Below, piece by piece: positions 25,339 to 34,189 of a stretch of DNA of 64,000 bases (positions within the stretch are counted from its first letter, which is position 1; each line of letters begins with the position of its first letter). The stretch is taken from assembly GCF_049701115.1 (NCBI RefSeq), contig NZ_JBNATX010000001.1:182165-246164 (forward strand). Direction: 5' to 3'. This stretch comes from Thermoanaerobacter sp049701115. GTDB taxonomy: Bacteria; Bacillota; Thermoanaerobacteria; Thermoanaerobacterales; Thermoanaerobacteraceae. Position numbers and translations under genes: made by a program. A model generated the notes under the pieces. That model saw only the letters and a program-made list of their open reading frames with translations, made no database searches and was not told the origin of the DNA.

Positions 25339-25785
25339 CTACCCCCCAATTGAATCCTCTAAAAATTTTACAGCGTAAAGAGCCAGTATGTAGCTATATG
25401 GCCCAAAGCCCGTAATCACTCCCTTGCAGCGAGAAGCAGTGACAGATACCCTTCTGAATTCCTCCCTTCCAAAAATATTAGATATGTGCACTTCAATCAC
25501 AGGGACAGAAACAGAGGCAATTGCATCCATTATAGCCAAGCTGTAATGGGTATAAGCTGCTGGATTTATTATTATGGCATCGAAATTGTTTTCGGCAGAG
25601 TGAATGAGGTTTATTATCTCTCCTTCACTGTTGGACTGCTGAATTTTTACTGCAATGTCGAGTTTCGCAGCTTCTCTTTTTATCATGTTGTTTATCTCTT
25701 CAAAAGTGATTTCTCCATAGACTTCTTTTTCCCTCTTCCCAGTGAGATTCACATTGGGGCCATGAATTACGAGCACCCTTTTCAT
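25339..25785 (-). CDS. aroQ: Type II 3-dehydroquinate dehydratase
   Basis: This 148-residue protein has the family signature VLVIHGPNVNLTGKRE, with the catalytic Tyr in KEVYGEITF, IINPAAYTHYSLAIMDA, and EVHISNIFGREEFRR. It dehydrates 3-dehydroquinate in the shikimate pathway. Two other shikimate genes, aroK (29037) and aroE (39386), share this long run but are separated by proline and pilus genes. Confidence 0.96.
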   Translation of the reverse strand: MKRVLVIHGPNVNLTGKREKEVYGEITFEEINNMIKREAAKLDIAVKIQQSNSEGEIINLIHSAENNFDAIIINPAAYTHYSLAIMDAIASVSVPVIEVHISNIFGREEFRRVSVTASRCKGVITGFGPYSYILALYAVKFLEDSIGG

Positions 25786-25814
25786 AATATCACCTCACGT
25801 TACTATAATACACC

Positions 25815-27059
25815 TTACTTCCTTATTTGTCCACTGCCCAAAATCACATATTTGTAGGTCGTAAGCTCTTTAAGCCCCATAGGCCCTCTTGCGTGCATTT
25901 TTTGAGTGCTTATACCTATTTCCGCCCCAAATCCAAATTCTCCTCCGTCGGTAAACCTAGTAGAAGCGTTCACATATACTGCAGCAGAATCTACAGATTT
26001 TAAAAATCTCATGGCATTAGTGTAATTTTCAGTTACAATGCTCTCAGAATGACCTGTAGAATACTTAGAAATGTGCTCCAATGCCTCATCTATATTCTCT
26101 ACAACTTTTACCGCTAATATGAGGTCAAGGTACTCTGTAGCCCAGTCCTCTTCTGTGGCTTCTTTTACATCAGGGCATATCCTTTTTGTAAGCTCACAGC
26201 CTCTTATTTCTACCCCATGAGATGACAGTTCTTTTACCATAACAGGCAGGAATTTTTCTGCTATGCTCTTATGCACCAAAACAGTCTCTACTGCATTGCA
26301 CACCCCAGGCCTTTGAACCTTCGCATTTACAATTATGTCCTTTGCCATTTCAAAATTTGCACTCTCATCCACAAAAATGTGGCAATTTCCAACTCCCGTT
26401 TCTATAACAGGTACAGTAGAATTTTCAATAACATTTTTGATAAGGCTTGCCCCACCTCTTGGGATGATAAGGTCAATCAAGCCGTTTAACTTCATCATCC
26501 TATTTACTTCTTCCCTGTCAGTATTTTCAATAAGCTGTATCGCTCCTTCCGGAATACCACTTTTGTAAGCAGCTTCTGCCAGAATAGAAGCAATAGCGAT
26601 ATTAGAATTTATAGCATCACTTCCTCCTCTTAAAATCACAGCATTTCCTGCTTTAAGGCAAAGGCCTGCGGCATCAGCTGTGACATTGGGGCGTGATTCG
26701 TATATAATGCCTATGACGCCTATGGGAACGCGCATCTTTCCTATTTGAAGTCCATTGGGCCTTATCCACATTTCCTCTATATCTCCGACAGGGTCTTTCA
26801 AAGAAGCCACTTCTTTTAATCCTTCTGCCATAGCCTTTATCCTTTTTTCATCCAATTTTAGCCTGTCTACAAGAGAGGCTTTTAAATTTCTCTTTTCTGC
26901 TTCTAAAACGTCTTTTTCATTGGCTTTCAAAATTTTATCCGTACTTCCCAAAAGAGCTTCTGCCATATTAATAAGAGCCCTATTTTTAGTATCAGTATCT
27001 ATAACAGCCATTTTTCTTGACGCTTCTTTCGCCTTTTTAGCCTTTACTTCAACTTCCAT
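25815..27059 (-). CDS. proA: Glutamate-5-semialdehyde dehydrogenase (gamma-glutamyl phosphate reductase)
   Basis: The protein is 414 residues from the ATG at 27059 (MEVEVKAKKAKEASRKMAV). The open frame extends six codons further into proB. Aldehyde-dehydrogenase-fold motifs include GVIGIIYESRPNVTADAAGL, IILRGGSDAINSN-type binding loop, and the catalytic Cys in QRPGVCNAVETVLVH. It makes glutamate semialdehyde for proline synthesis. It overlaps proB by 11 bases. Confidence 0.96.
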   Translation of the reverse strand: MEVEVKAKKAKEASRKMAVIDTDTKNRALINMAEALLGSTDKILKANEKDVLEAEKRNLKASLVDRLKLDEKRIKAMAEGLKEVASLKDPVGDIEEMWIRPNGLQIGKMRVPIGVIGIIYESRPNVTADAAGLCLKAGNAVILRGGSDAINSNIAIASILAEAAYKSGIPEGAIQLIENTDREEVNRMMKLNGLIDLIIPRGGASLIKNVIENSTVPVIETGVGNCHIFVDESANFEMAKDIIVNAKVQRPGVCNAVETVLVHKSIAEKFLPVMVKELSSHGVEIRGCELTKRICPDVKEATEEDWATEYLDLILAVKVVENIDEALEHISKYSTGHSESIVTENYTNAMRFLKSVDSAAVYVNASTRFTDGGEFGFGAEIGISTQKMHARGPMGLKELTTYKYVILGSGQIRK

Positions 27060-28167
27060 ACTTTTCACCCCTCTCAAGAACTACAAGGTTGTCCCTGTGA
27101 ATCACCTCATCGTAGTATTTATATCCCAGTATTGATTCTATGTCATGGGTCTTACAGCCTTTTATTTTTTCGACTTCTTCGGAAGAATAATTGACAAGCC
27201 CTCTAGCTATTTCCCTGCCCTGGTGGTCCACCACCGCCACGCAGTCCCCCACGTCATACTGGCCTTCTGTCTTTACAACACCACTTGGCAGCAAGCTTTT
27301 TCCATGTTTGACTAAAGCCTTCGCCGCACCCTCATCCACAAACAAAAAACCATTCACCTTCGCATTGAAGGCAATCCAGATTTTTCTACTGCTTATGGGA
27401 TTTTTCATTGGAAGAAAAGTAGTCCCAATCTTTTCTCCTGCGGCAAGTCTATTTAATATATTGTCAATTTTGCCATTTGCAATGACCATCTTGACTCCTG
27501 AATTATAACATATCTTAGCAGCCTGGATCTTTGTGTACATTCCCCCTGTGCCTCTCTTTGTACCTGCCCCGCCAGCAATTTTAAAAAGGTCATCAGAAAA
27601 CTCCTCAACCACTTCTATAACTTTAGCATCCCTATGGATTCTCGGGTCCTTGTCAAAAAGACCATCGATATCAGTCAGAATAATCAAAAGGTCTGCCTCA
27701 ACAAGGCTTGCCACAAGAGCCGCTAAGGTATCATTATCCCCAATTTTTATTTCCTCCACTGCCACAGTGTCATTTTCATTTATGATAGGTATGACCCCCC
27801 AATTAAGAAGGTTAGAGAGGGTGTAACTCATATTTAAATACCTTTTTCTGTCACTAAAGTCCTCCCTTGTCAAAAGAAGCTGGGCAGTTATTTTCCCGTA
27901 TTCGTTGAAAAATTTCTCGTAAATCTCTATAAGAAGACCTTGCCCAATGGCTGCCAGTGCTTGCTTTTGCGGAAGGTTTTTGGGCTTTTCTGTCAAGTTT
28001 AATTTTCCCATTCCAGCTCCAATCGCCCCAGACGTCACAAGTATAACTTCTTCGCCTTTATTTGACAAATTTGCAATTTGTCTTACTAATTTCTCCATTA
28101 TTTCTAAATTCAATTTCCCATTTTCATGAGTCAAAGTGCTAGTCCCAACCTTAACCACAATCCTCAT
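27049..28167 (-). CDS. proB: Glutamate 5-kinase with C-terminal PUA domain
   Basis: This 372-residue protein has an amino-acid-kinase domain (IVVKVGTSTLTHENGKL, VTSGAIGAGMGKL, INENDTVAVEEIKIGDNDTL read in pieces, and GTGGMYTKIQAA). A PUA domain covers about 280-365 and includes HGKSLLPSGVVKTEGQYDVGD. It phosphorylates glutamate, the first committed and proline-inhibited step. It starts 4 bases within the TIM-barrel gene end and overlaps proA. Confidence 0.96.
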   Translation of the reverse strand: MRIVVKVGTSTLTHENGKLNLEIMEKLVRQIANLSNKGEEVILVTSGAIGAGMGKLNLTEKPKNLPQKQALAAIGQGLLIEIYEKFFNEYGKITAQLLLTREDFSDRKRYLNMSYTLSNLLNWGVIPIINENDTVAVEEIKIGDNDTLAALVASLVEADLLIILTDIDGLFDKDPRIHRDAKVIEVVEEFSDDLFKIAGGAGTKRGTGGMYTKIQAAKICYNSGVKMVIANGKIDNILNRLAAGEKIGTTFLPMKNPISSRKIWIAFNAKVNGFLFVDEGAAKALVKHGKSLLPSGVVKTEGQYDVGDCVAVVDHQGREIARGLVNYSSEEVEKIKGCKTHDIESILGYKYYDEVIHRDNLVVLERGEKYGS

Positions 28168-29030
28168 GTTTTTGACACCCTTTTTGCCACCTCTTGATAT
28201 ATTCTCTTAAGTTCCAATGCGTCTTCCGCCATTCTCTCGCGAGATTCACAGATAACTATAGGCTCCATATTCCTTTCATAAAAAAGCTGAGCCAGTGGCT
28301 CAAATTCGGGCCCGTATTCTTTATCAAGCAATGTCCAGTGCCTCTTCTCCCCCTGCTCTGTAAATTCAATTCTGCTAAAATGAACGTGTATAATTTTTGC
28401 CCTATCTTTTCCTAGATACTTTTCTATCGTGTTTAAAACTTCTTCATAATCTTCCATAGATTTAAACCTTCCATTGTCTCTTGCATGCAAATGAGCAAAA
28501 TCCACGGTAGGAAGAAGTCTTTCATCTAGCTGACAGAGTTCCAAGACTTCCTCCAAAGTGCCCAGCTGATTTTTCTTGCCCATCGTCTCGGGACACAAGG
28601 TTATATGACCCAGTCCCAAGTCATCAGCTTCTTTTATAACCTCCTTCAAAACCTTTTTTGCTCTATCAAGTGCTTCTCTTCTGTCTAAAGATGCAGAACC
28701 GGGGTGAAACGTAACTCTTTTTGCCCCCATTAAATTTCCTGCGGTCAAACTTTCAATTATGTACCTTTTAGAGTTTTTTATCTTTTCCTCTTCTTCTGCG
28801 GCAAGGTTTATGTAATAAGGAGCATGAATTGTAATTGTAATATTAAATTTTTCTGCATTCTCTTTGAGCTGCAAAGCCAATTTTTCGCTTATTCTCACCC
28901 CTCTAGAAAAAGAGTATTCATAAGCCTCAAGTCCCATTTTATGAAGCCATTCTGGCATCTCAGCGGAAGACTTATGTCCCTCGTCGTAAAAGCTCTGTGA
29001 GATCCCAGAGGGTCCAAACTTAATCCCCAA
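28164..29030 (-). CDS. TIM-barrel protein, endonuclease IV/xylose isomerase-like
   Basis: This 288-residue protein starts at a TTG (an in-phase ATG is absent and the nearby ATG is out of frame). It has an AP-endonuclease-2-type TIM barrel: ITIHAPYYINLAAEEEEK, KRVTFHPGSAS, LCPETMGKKNQLGTLEEVLELC read in pieces, PTVDFAHLHARD and IIHVHFSRIEF. His, Glu and Asp at strand ends are in the positions that bind metals in endonuclease IV. It could be a DNA-repair nuclease or a sugar-metabolism enzyme; sequence alone does not settle this. It lies between aroK and proB. Confidence 0.78.
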   Translation of the reverse strand: MGIKFGPSGISQSFYDEGHKSSAEMPEWLHKMGLEAYEYSFSRGVRISEKLALQLKENAEKFNITITIHAPYYINLAAEEEEKIKNSKRYIIESLTAGNLMGAKRVTFHPGSASLDRREALDRAKKVLKEVIKEADDLGLGHITLCPETMGKKNQLGTLEEVLELCQLDERLLPTVDFAHLHARDNGRFKSMEDYEEVLNTIEKYLGKDRAKIIHVHFSRIEFTEQGEKRHWTLLDKEYGPEFEPLAQLFYERNMEPIVICESRERMAEDALELKRIYQEVAKRVSKT

Positions 29031-29036
29031 CTTTTA

Positions 29037-29552
29037 TCATCTCCCCTTGAGCTTTATATATGCTCTTATGACTTCTTCAGCAACTTCCTCTATTGTCTTG
29101 TCAGAGACGTCTATGGTATAATCTGCAAATCTGTAAAAAGGTTCTCTTTCCTCTAAAAGTTCTCTTATCCTCTTTTCAGGGTCTTCCACCGCAAGAAGAG
29201 GCCTATCTTTTGTTTTGGATATATTCCTTAAAATTACTTCCGGCCTTGCTTTTAAGAGAATAACCACTCCATTTTTTCTTAATTGTACAATATTTGAAGG
29301 GTTTAATACAACCCCGCCTCCTGTAGCTATTACGTGATTTTTTAGGCGAGAGGCTTTTATGACAGCCGCTTTTTCCAACTTTCTAAAGTATTCTTCCCCA
29401 TGCTTTTCAAATATTTCCGCCACACTCATGCCTGCCATTTTCTCAACCAGCTTGTCAGTGTCAATAAAACTAAAATGAAGAGTAGTTGCTACTTTTTTCC
29501 CTACAGTAGTTTTTCCTGTTCCCATGAATCCTGTCAAAACTATGTTTTTCAT
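29037..29552 (-). CDS. aroK: Shikimate kinase
   Basis: This 171-residue P-loop kinase has Walker A GFMGTGKTTVGKKVA, the shikimate-binding DTDKLVEKMAGMSVAEIFEKHGE region with FRKLEKAAV, the VIATGGGVVLN loop and the lid segment KDRPLL. It phosphorylates shikimate. It follows the pilM-N-O genes by 14 bases and leads into the TIM-barrel and proBA genes. Confidence 0.95.
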   Translation of the reverse strand: MKNIVLTGFMGTGKTTVGKKVATTLHFSFIDTDKLVEKMAGMSVAEIFEKHGEEYFRKLEKAAVIKASRLKNHVIATGGGVVLNPSNIVQLRKNGVVILLKARPEVILRNISKTKDRPLLAVEDPEKRIRELLEEREPFYRFADYTIDVSDKTIEEVAEEVIRAYIKLKGR

Positions 29553-29566
29553 TCACCATCCCCCTT

Positions 29567-30292
29567 TTATGGTTTGGAAGGTATAGCCTCTTTTAAAATT
29601 TTTTCTAAAGTATCAGATATTACCTTGTTCACATCTACTGGAGGGGGACTTTCAGTGATACTTTCCTCACTAGCTTTTCCCTCCAATGGTTGAAAAGGAT
29701 TGGCTTTCCCTTTTGGTGCATTTATCTCAGCCTTTTTTGCTCCGCTGTCTTTCATGGAATAGGCAAAAAGCAATACATTTAAAAACAAATTTTCGGAATT
29801 CGGGTCTTTCTGCATTTCAAAAGACTGAATAGTTAGAAGCCTCCTAGACTCCTGTAAAGATTTCATGAAGGAAATAAGACCATCATAGGTTCCAAAAGCT
29901 GTAACTGATATGGGAGTCACTGTAAATTCTTCTTTCTGTTCTTTATTTTTTTCCTCTTGACTTGCATTTTCAAAATTAATACTTCTTATTTTTACGCCGG
30001 AATCATTTGCTATTCTTTGTAAATCAAGAATTGCAAATTCAACGTCTTTTTCATCTGGAAGTATTGTGTCCAATTCTTCGACTTCTTTTTCCCACTTCGC
30101 CAGACTTTTTTGTAAATTTTCTCCTTTTAAAGAAGAGAGCTGTGAAAGAATTTGCCTTTTAAGCTTTATCTCTTGTGATAAATTGTCTATCTCTGAAAGC
30201 TTTGGAATCAGGTAAAACTGATAGTAAATCGCAAAAAATGCAAAAACCAGAGCAAAATAGATTAAAAATTTTTCTCTCTTTGTAAGTTTCAT
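29567..30292 (-). CDS. pilO: Type IV pilus assembly protein PilO-like
   Basis: This 241-residue protein has one N-terminal membrane helix (FLIYFALVFAFFAIYYQFYLI). A coiled coil (about 35-75) follows, then a ferredoxin-like domain with VEFAILDLQRIANDSGVKIRSI and TVTAFGTYDGLISFMKSLQESRRLL in fragments. A Pro-rich tail (about 195-225) ends it. PilO pairs with PilN in the alignment complex linking pilus base and envelope. It directly follows pilN with no gap. Confidence 0.85.
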   Translation of the reverse strand: MKLTKREKFLIYFALVFAFFAIYYQFYLIPKLSEIDNLSQEIKLKRQILSQLSSLKGENLQKSLAKWEKEVEELDTILPDEKDVEFAILDLQRIANDSGVKIRSINFENASQEEKNKEQKEEFTVTPISVTAFGTYDGLISFMKSLQESRRLLTIQSFEMQKDPNSENLFLNVLLFAYSMKDSGAKKAEINAPKGKANPFQPLEGKASEESITESPPPVDVNKVISDTLEKILKEAIPSKP

Positions 30293-30826
30293 CTATGATA
30301 CCACCCTGACCTTTACTTGAACCACATATTTATATACATTTTTTTCATTAAGCTCTACTGAAAGCACTTTTACATCTTCGACATAATTTATGCTTCTTAA
30401 ATTTAGCATAAAAACTGCAATATCGCCTTCATGAAGGGCTTCCCCTTCAATTTCAAGCACCTCGTTGTCATATTTCAAATGAGTTACCGAAACATCTTGA
30501 GGAAGATTAGAAGCGACATCTTCAGAAAGCTTGACTAAATCAATTTTCTTCTTATTTACCTTATCAATTATGCTTTTTTTCTTTTCTAAATATAAAGATA
30601 TGTCCTTTATATTCTGCTGAAGCTCTGATACATTCCTGTATTTATTGAGCTCTTCGTTGACAATTTTAAGCTCCCCATAAAGCCTGTTCATATAGGCTAA
30701 AGGCAAAGCTATTAAGAGGGATATAAAGCCTAAAAGAAAGGCGGCGGAAAAAAGTTTTAAAGCCACTTTTTTCTTCTTTTGCCTTTCTTCTTTTAATTCT
30801 GGCGGTATGAGGTTTATGTCCTTCAA
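30293..30826 (-). CDS. pilN: Type IV pilus assembly protein PilN-like
   Basis: This 177-residue protein begins MKDINLIPPELKEERQKKK from a TTG codon. The IN-L-P segment is the PilN motif that docks into PilM. A membrane helix (ALKLFSAAFLLGFISLLIAL) is followed by a coiled coil and a ferredoxin-like domain ending in VVQVKVRVVS. It forms the PilM-PilN-PilO inner-membrane complex. It is one base from the pilM stop. Confidence 0.88.
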   Translation of the reverse strand: MKDINLIPPELKEERQKKKKVALKLFSAAFLLGFISLLIALPLAYMNRLYGELKIVNEELNKYRNVSELQQNIKDISLYLEKKKSIIDKVNKKKIDLVKLSEDVASNLPQDVSVTHLKYDNEVLEIEGEALHEGDIAVFMLNLRSINYVEDVKVLSVELNEKNVYKYVVQVKVRVVS

Positions 30827-30827
30827 C

Positions 30828-31769
30828 TTATTCCCCCCTTAAAAGGCAGCCATAGGCAGGCAAGAAGTATAGATATCTTTCATCCTCTGGAACAATAACT
30901 TCAACCTTAAAATAGTCCTTCACATACTCTTTTAAACCCTTCAATTTTGCATTTCCACCTATCAATAAAATCTTATCTACAGTTTTGTGGTATGTAGCAT
31001 AGAAAAAGTCAAATATTCGGCTTACCATTTGAAACTCTTCGGAAAAATTTTCCCTAAGAATCCCCTCAATATTTTCAATTTCCCTTGTCTCTTTATACTC
31101 TTCCGCTGTATCAAAGTCCAAATTAAAAGAACCTGCGATTGCTCGTGTCAATTTTTTGCCACCAAACTCCAAAAGCTTATTGAGAACAAAATTTCCATGA
31201 GATATAATAGTCACATTTGTGATAGAAGAGCCAAAATCTATTATCGCAACTGTGCCATCTTTTTCTCCGATTTTTTTAAAAGCTTTGTATAAAGAATTTG
31301 CGTAAATATCAATGGCTTCCAAGTACAACTTCAAAGCTTCTGAAAGCTTTACATATTTTTCGACTATTTCCTTTGGGGAAGAAGCTACAAGTACTCTCAA
31401 TTTTTCTCCATTGCCTTCTAAAGGGGGTAAAAATTTAAAGTCAATTACATAATTATACGTATCAGGAATATACTGTTCTATTTCATACTCCAGTGCCTTT
31501 TCAACTTCTTCTTCTTTCATCTTGGGCAGCGTAATTTCTCTTAAAATGTTCTGTGAACTTGAAATAGAAAAGCATACCCTTTTTTCTCTTATATTGTTTT
31601 CCCTTAAAACCTCTCTGATTGCTTCAGCGACCGTGTTTATGTCCATTATTTTGCCATCGGTTATAACATTAGAAGGGGTCTTCACAAGATATGTACTTCC
31701 TAAAAGTTTATTTTTCCTATCTTTTAAAACTATCTTTATATTGGCATTCCCTATCTCAATTCCCAGCAT
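30828..31769 (-). CDS. pilM: Type IV pilus assembly ATPase-fold protein PilM
   Basis: This 313-residue actin/FtsA-like protein has MLGIEIGNANIKIVLKD (phosphate 1 loop), FDKREIT-type strand replaced by CFSISSSQNILREITLP, IIDFGSSITNVTII (phosphate 2) and ILLIGGNAKLKGLKEYV (adenosine loop). PilM is the cytoplasmic ring component that binds the PilN N-terminus. It is slightly shorter than typical PilM (about 350). Its gene follows comFB by 10 bases. Confidence 0.9.
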   Translation of the reverse strand: MLGIEIGNANIKIVLKDRKNKLLGSTYLVKTPSNVITDGKIMDINTVAEAIREVLRENNIREKRVCFSISSSQNILREITLPKMKEEEVEKALEYEIEQYIPDTYNYVIDFKFLPPLEGNGEKLRVLVASSPKEIVEKYVKLSEALKLYLEAIDIYANSLYKAFKKIGEKDGTVAIIDFGSSITNVTIISHGNFVLNKLLEFGGKKLTRAIAGSFNLDFDTAEEYKETREIENIEGILRENFSEEFQMVSRIFDFFYATYHKTVDKILLIGGNAKLKGLKEYVKDYFKVEVIVPEDERYLYFLPAYGCLLRGE

Positions 31770-31779
31770 CTTTGCACCC

Positions 31780-32040
31780 CTAATGGCGAGGATTTTCTTT
31801 CACTTTCATAGCAGCCATAGTTATAGCTTTTATTATGTCCACTTCAAACTGCCTCACAAGTTCATTAGTCTTCACATAAAGCTCTCCTTCCTCTGTAACG
31901 ACATACTTAGGAGGCAAATTATTTAAAGCTAAAGCTTTTATGTCCATCCTGCACCTTTCGCATTTACAAACGTCAATGTCCTTCAAAACCCTGTCCATCA
32001 TCTGTTCAACCGCATCTTCCATGTAATTTTTAAGTTGCAT
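31780..32040 (-). CDS. comFB: Late competence protein ComFB family
   Basis: This 86-residue protein is the full ComFB family domain: MEDAVEQMMDRVLKD, then a Cys pair CKCERCRMDIKALALNNLPP, and a tail LVRQFEVDIIKAITMAA. ComFB relatives occur with competence and pilus genes; some cyanobacterial members bind cyclic nucleotides, so a sensor role is conceivable. The Cys-x-Cys-x-x-Cys array suggests metal binding. Its place between minor prepilins and pilM suggests that it serves this pilus or DNA-uptake machine. Confidence 0.87.
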   Translation of the reverse strand: MQLKNYMEDAVEQMMDRVLKDIDVCKCERCRMDIKALALNNLPPKYVVTEEGELYVKTNELVRQFEVDIIKAITMAAMKVKENPRH

Positions 32041-32055
32041 AAAAACCTCTCCTCA

Positions 32056-32586
32056 TCATTTTATTTCCCACTCAGCAACTGTCAAAGGATTTGCTGATTC
32101 AAGATTTAGAATAAGCTTTGCATATCCTTCTCTTTTAATGTTTTTATACTCCCCTTCAGAATAAATGTGAATGGTATATATAAGTCGTTGATACCCACTG
32201 TCCATATACATGTTTACCGTATACTTCTGTCCCACATCTCCTAAGTATCCGGTTTTTGGATATTTACTAAAAACAGCATTATCGAGGTAATTTTGAACAA
32301 AATAGTAAACACTTTTATACAAAAAATCCTTAGGCACTTTTGGATCAGCATTGTATATGATCAACTGAGCCCTTTGAGCTATATCTGAGAGTAAAGCTTC
32401 GTTAAATTCACTCTTCGCAATCTCCAGACCTGCTTCAGAAGCATATGCAGCAGAAGATGAATCAGCATAGGCTTTAGAAACTCTATAATTTGTAATTGTA
32501 ACCTCCAAAACAGCAGTTGCCAGCACAGTGAGTACCAAAATGACCAACAATGTAAAGATTAAGGCTGATCCCTTCTCATTTAACAC
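32056..32586 (-). CDS. PilX-like minor prepilin
   Basis: This 176-residue protein starts at a GTG with MLNEKGSALIFTLLVILVLTVLATAVLEV: short leader, Gly before the cleavage site, and a long hydrophobic helix. It has Ser-Ala in place of the usual Phe-Thr, as in PilX/GspK-like pilins, and lacks Glu5. The body includes SAAYASEAGLEIAKSEFNEA, typical of PilX N-terminal families. It is probably a minor pilin cleaved by PilD. It overlaps the preceding prepilin gene by 11 bases. Confidence 0.82.
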   Translation of the reverse strand: MLNEKGSALIFTLLVILVLTVLATAVLEVTITNYRVSKAYADSSSAAYASEAGLEIAKSEFNEALLSDIAQRAQLIIYNADPKVPKDFLYKSVYYFVQNYLDNAVFSKYPKTGYLGDVGQKYTVNMYMDSGYQRLIYTIHIYSEGEYKNIKREGYAKLILNLESANPLTVAEWEIK

Positions 32587-33070
32587 TTACATCACTCTTT
32601 CTCAAAAAGAAATCGTTAGAAAGAGAAAACTCATTAAGTCCCCTATCATTCCTCTGACCTTTTATATAGATATTTATCATAGAAGGTCCTTTTTGAGTAA
32701 CTTTAAAATCGTAAATTTTAGTGGCCAGCTCATGTCCTTTATTATCATCAAGATAAAGGGTATGTTTCTTCTCATCCAATTTTATAATAACCGATTTTAC
32801 AGTATTGGCACTACTATCCTTCCAGTTTATCTGCAAACCCTTTCCCCCGTTTAAAATTACAACTTCATCTGGGCCTTTGTTTAATTGAGACATTATATAG
32901 TTCATAGCAAATCTTACGTTCTGTTCAACTTCCACACTGCTTTCAGTGCTTTCAAAAGACTTATAACCCGAATAATAGAGAGAAGAGTAGACAGAAAGCA
33001 CTATCCCCAGTATGGCAAGAGTAACTATGAGTTCTATCAGAGTAAAACCGCCTTCTTTTTTCACCACCAT
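32576..33070 (-). CDS. PilW/PulJ-like minor prepilin
   Basis: This 164-residue protein from the ATG at 33070 has a class III signal, KKEGGFTLIELIVTLAILGI, with the canonical G|FTLIE site. The body includes SSLYYSGYKSFESTESSVEVEQNVRFAMNYIMSQL read in pieces, a PilW/PulJ feature. It is expected to be processed by PilD and to sit in the pilus tip or priming complex. The open frame begins three codons earlier at a GTG inside the previous gene. Confidence 0.84.
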   Translation of the reverse strand: MVVKKEGGFTLIELIVTLAILGIVLSVYSSLYYSGYKSFESTESSVEVEQNVRFAMNYIMSQLNKGPDEVVILNGGKGLQINWKDSSANTVKSVIIKLDEKKHTLYLDDNKGHELATKIYDFKVTQKGPSMINIYIKGQRNDRGLNEFSLSNDFFLRKSDVSVK

Positions 33071-33720
33071 CTTAACCACCCTGGGATAGCAAGTCCAATC
33101 CTATTGGCAGCCGTTGTAGCAATGTCTTTTAATCTTCTGTAACCAGAATTTATGGCTTCAATAACGTAAGTAACAAATTGCGGCCCTTTTACAATAGATT
33201 CCCATCCAAAAGCTGGAATGATAACAAATAAGATAAAAAGCACGCTCCAAACAGCAACAAGTATTATGGTTATAAGATTTAAAACATAGTTAAGTATTTT
33301 ATAAAATAGATTGTCTCCTCCACCAGGAGTAGAAGGTACTACAACAGGAGTGTAATTAGTAATACTCGTTTGAGGCCCTACTATGTAGAAAGAATACAAA
33401 GAATCAGAACCTATTTTCCCAACCGATATTTTGTATTGCGTTATCCCATTCTTTTCTATCTTTTCAATATAAGGCAGAAAACCCTCTTTTTCGTAATCTT
33501 CCAGTATTCTCTTTAAATCAGCCTCGTTTTTTACATTTCCTGCTTTTATATTTTCTGCCACTGTTCGAGCAATAGCTACTTCCTTTGTTTTTATCCTCGA
33601 ATCTGCCGAAGTTATAGCTGATTGACTGAAAATCCCCAGTAAAGGAACCGCCACTACTGCAAAGATTGCAATAGAGACCAAAACTTCTATTAATGTCATG
33701 CCTTTTTCGCTATTCAACAC
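33061..33720 (-). CDS. PilV-like minor prepilin with an extra C-terminal membrane helix
   Basis: This 219-residue protein has a class III signal at the N-terminus (LNSEKGMTLIEVLVSIAIFA, cleavage after Gly7). An 80-residue soluble region follows, then a Pro/Gly linker (about 126-137). A second strongly hydrophobic segment spans about 145-171 (LNLITIILVAVWSVLFILFV within it), and an amphipathic tail ends GWLRWW. Ordinary pilins have only the N-terminal helix, so the second one is unusual. It overlaps the downstream prepilin by 10 bases. No frameshift is apparent. Confidence 0.82.
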   Translation of the reverse strand: MLNSEKGMTLIEVLVSIAIFAVVAVPLLGIFSQSAITSADSRIKTKEVAIARTVAENIKAGNVKNEADLKRILEDYEKEGFLPYIEKIEKNGITQYKISVGKIGSDSLYSFYIVGPQTSITNYTPVVVPSTPGGGDNLFYKILNYVLNLITIILVAVWSVLFILFVIIPAFGWESIVKGPQFVTYVIEAINSGYRRLKDIATTAANRIGLAIPGWLRWW

Positions 33721-33735
33721 CCCATAATATCACCC

Positions 33736-34185
33736 TCAGTAAATTCCTTTCATCATAATACGCCCTGTCGCCGGAAGAATAGTTATTTCTATTTTCTTAT
33801 TTTCATTTTTTAAAGTAATAGTGCAACCCCCGCTGGAAGGTACCCCTGTTTCCTTGAAACTTATCTCTTTTGATATATTTTTCTCTATTGTCACGCCCTG
33901 AGGAAATTTTCGTTCCTTAATAATTCTATTGTCATTATAAGCAATTAAATAATATCCCCTTCCACCCTCCGCAACATCAAAATAAAGAATCTCTCTTTCA
34001 AAAATGCTCTTCTGCTGTATATACCTTAAATCTTTTACAACTTCTTCTGCCAGCACTTTAAGACTTAAATTGGATTTAGAAGCGTCAAGAAAACTCGTAG
34101 AAGGGATAACTAGTAAAAAAATTAAAAACAAAATAGCTAAAGTCGATATGAGCTCTATTAAAGTTAACCCCTCTTCCCCCTTCAT
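33736..34185 (-). CDS. GspH/FimT-like minor prepilin
   Basis: This 149-residue protein begins MKGEEGLTLIELISTLAILF: Gly before cleavage, then LTLIE with Glu5. The body includes LKVLAEEVVKDLRYIQQKSI and TGVPSSGGCTITLKNENKKI, and the end is LPATGRIMMKGIY, all typical of GspH/FimT-type pseudopilins. It follows pilD by 4 bases and starts the block of four minor pilin genes. Confidence 0.85.
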   Translation of the reverse strand: MKGEEGLTLIELISTLAILFLIFLLVIPSTSFLDASKSNLSLKVLAEEVVKDLRYIQQKSIFEREILYFDVAEGGRGYYLIAYNDNRIIKERKFPQGVTIEKNISKEISFKETGVPSSGGCTITLKNENKKIEITILPATGRIMMKGIY

Positions 34186-34189
34186 AAGC

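Noticed and set aside
25486..25857. Plus-strand open frame of 123 codons
   Set aside because: It is antisense to aroQ and the proA end, with no recognisable domain.
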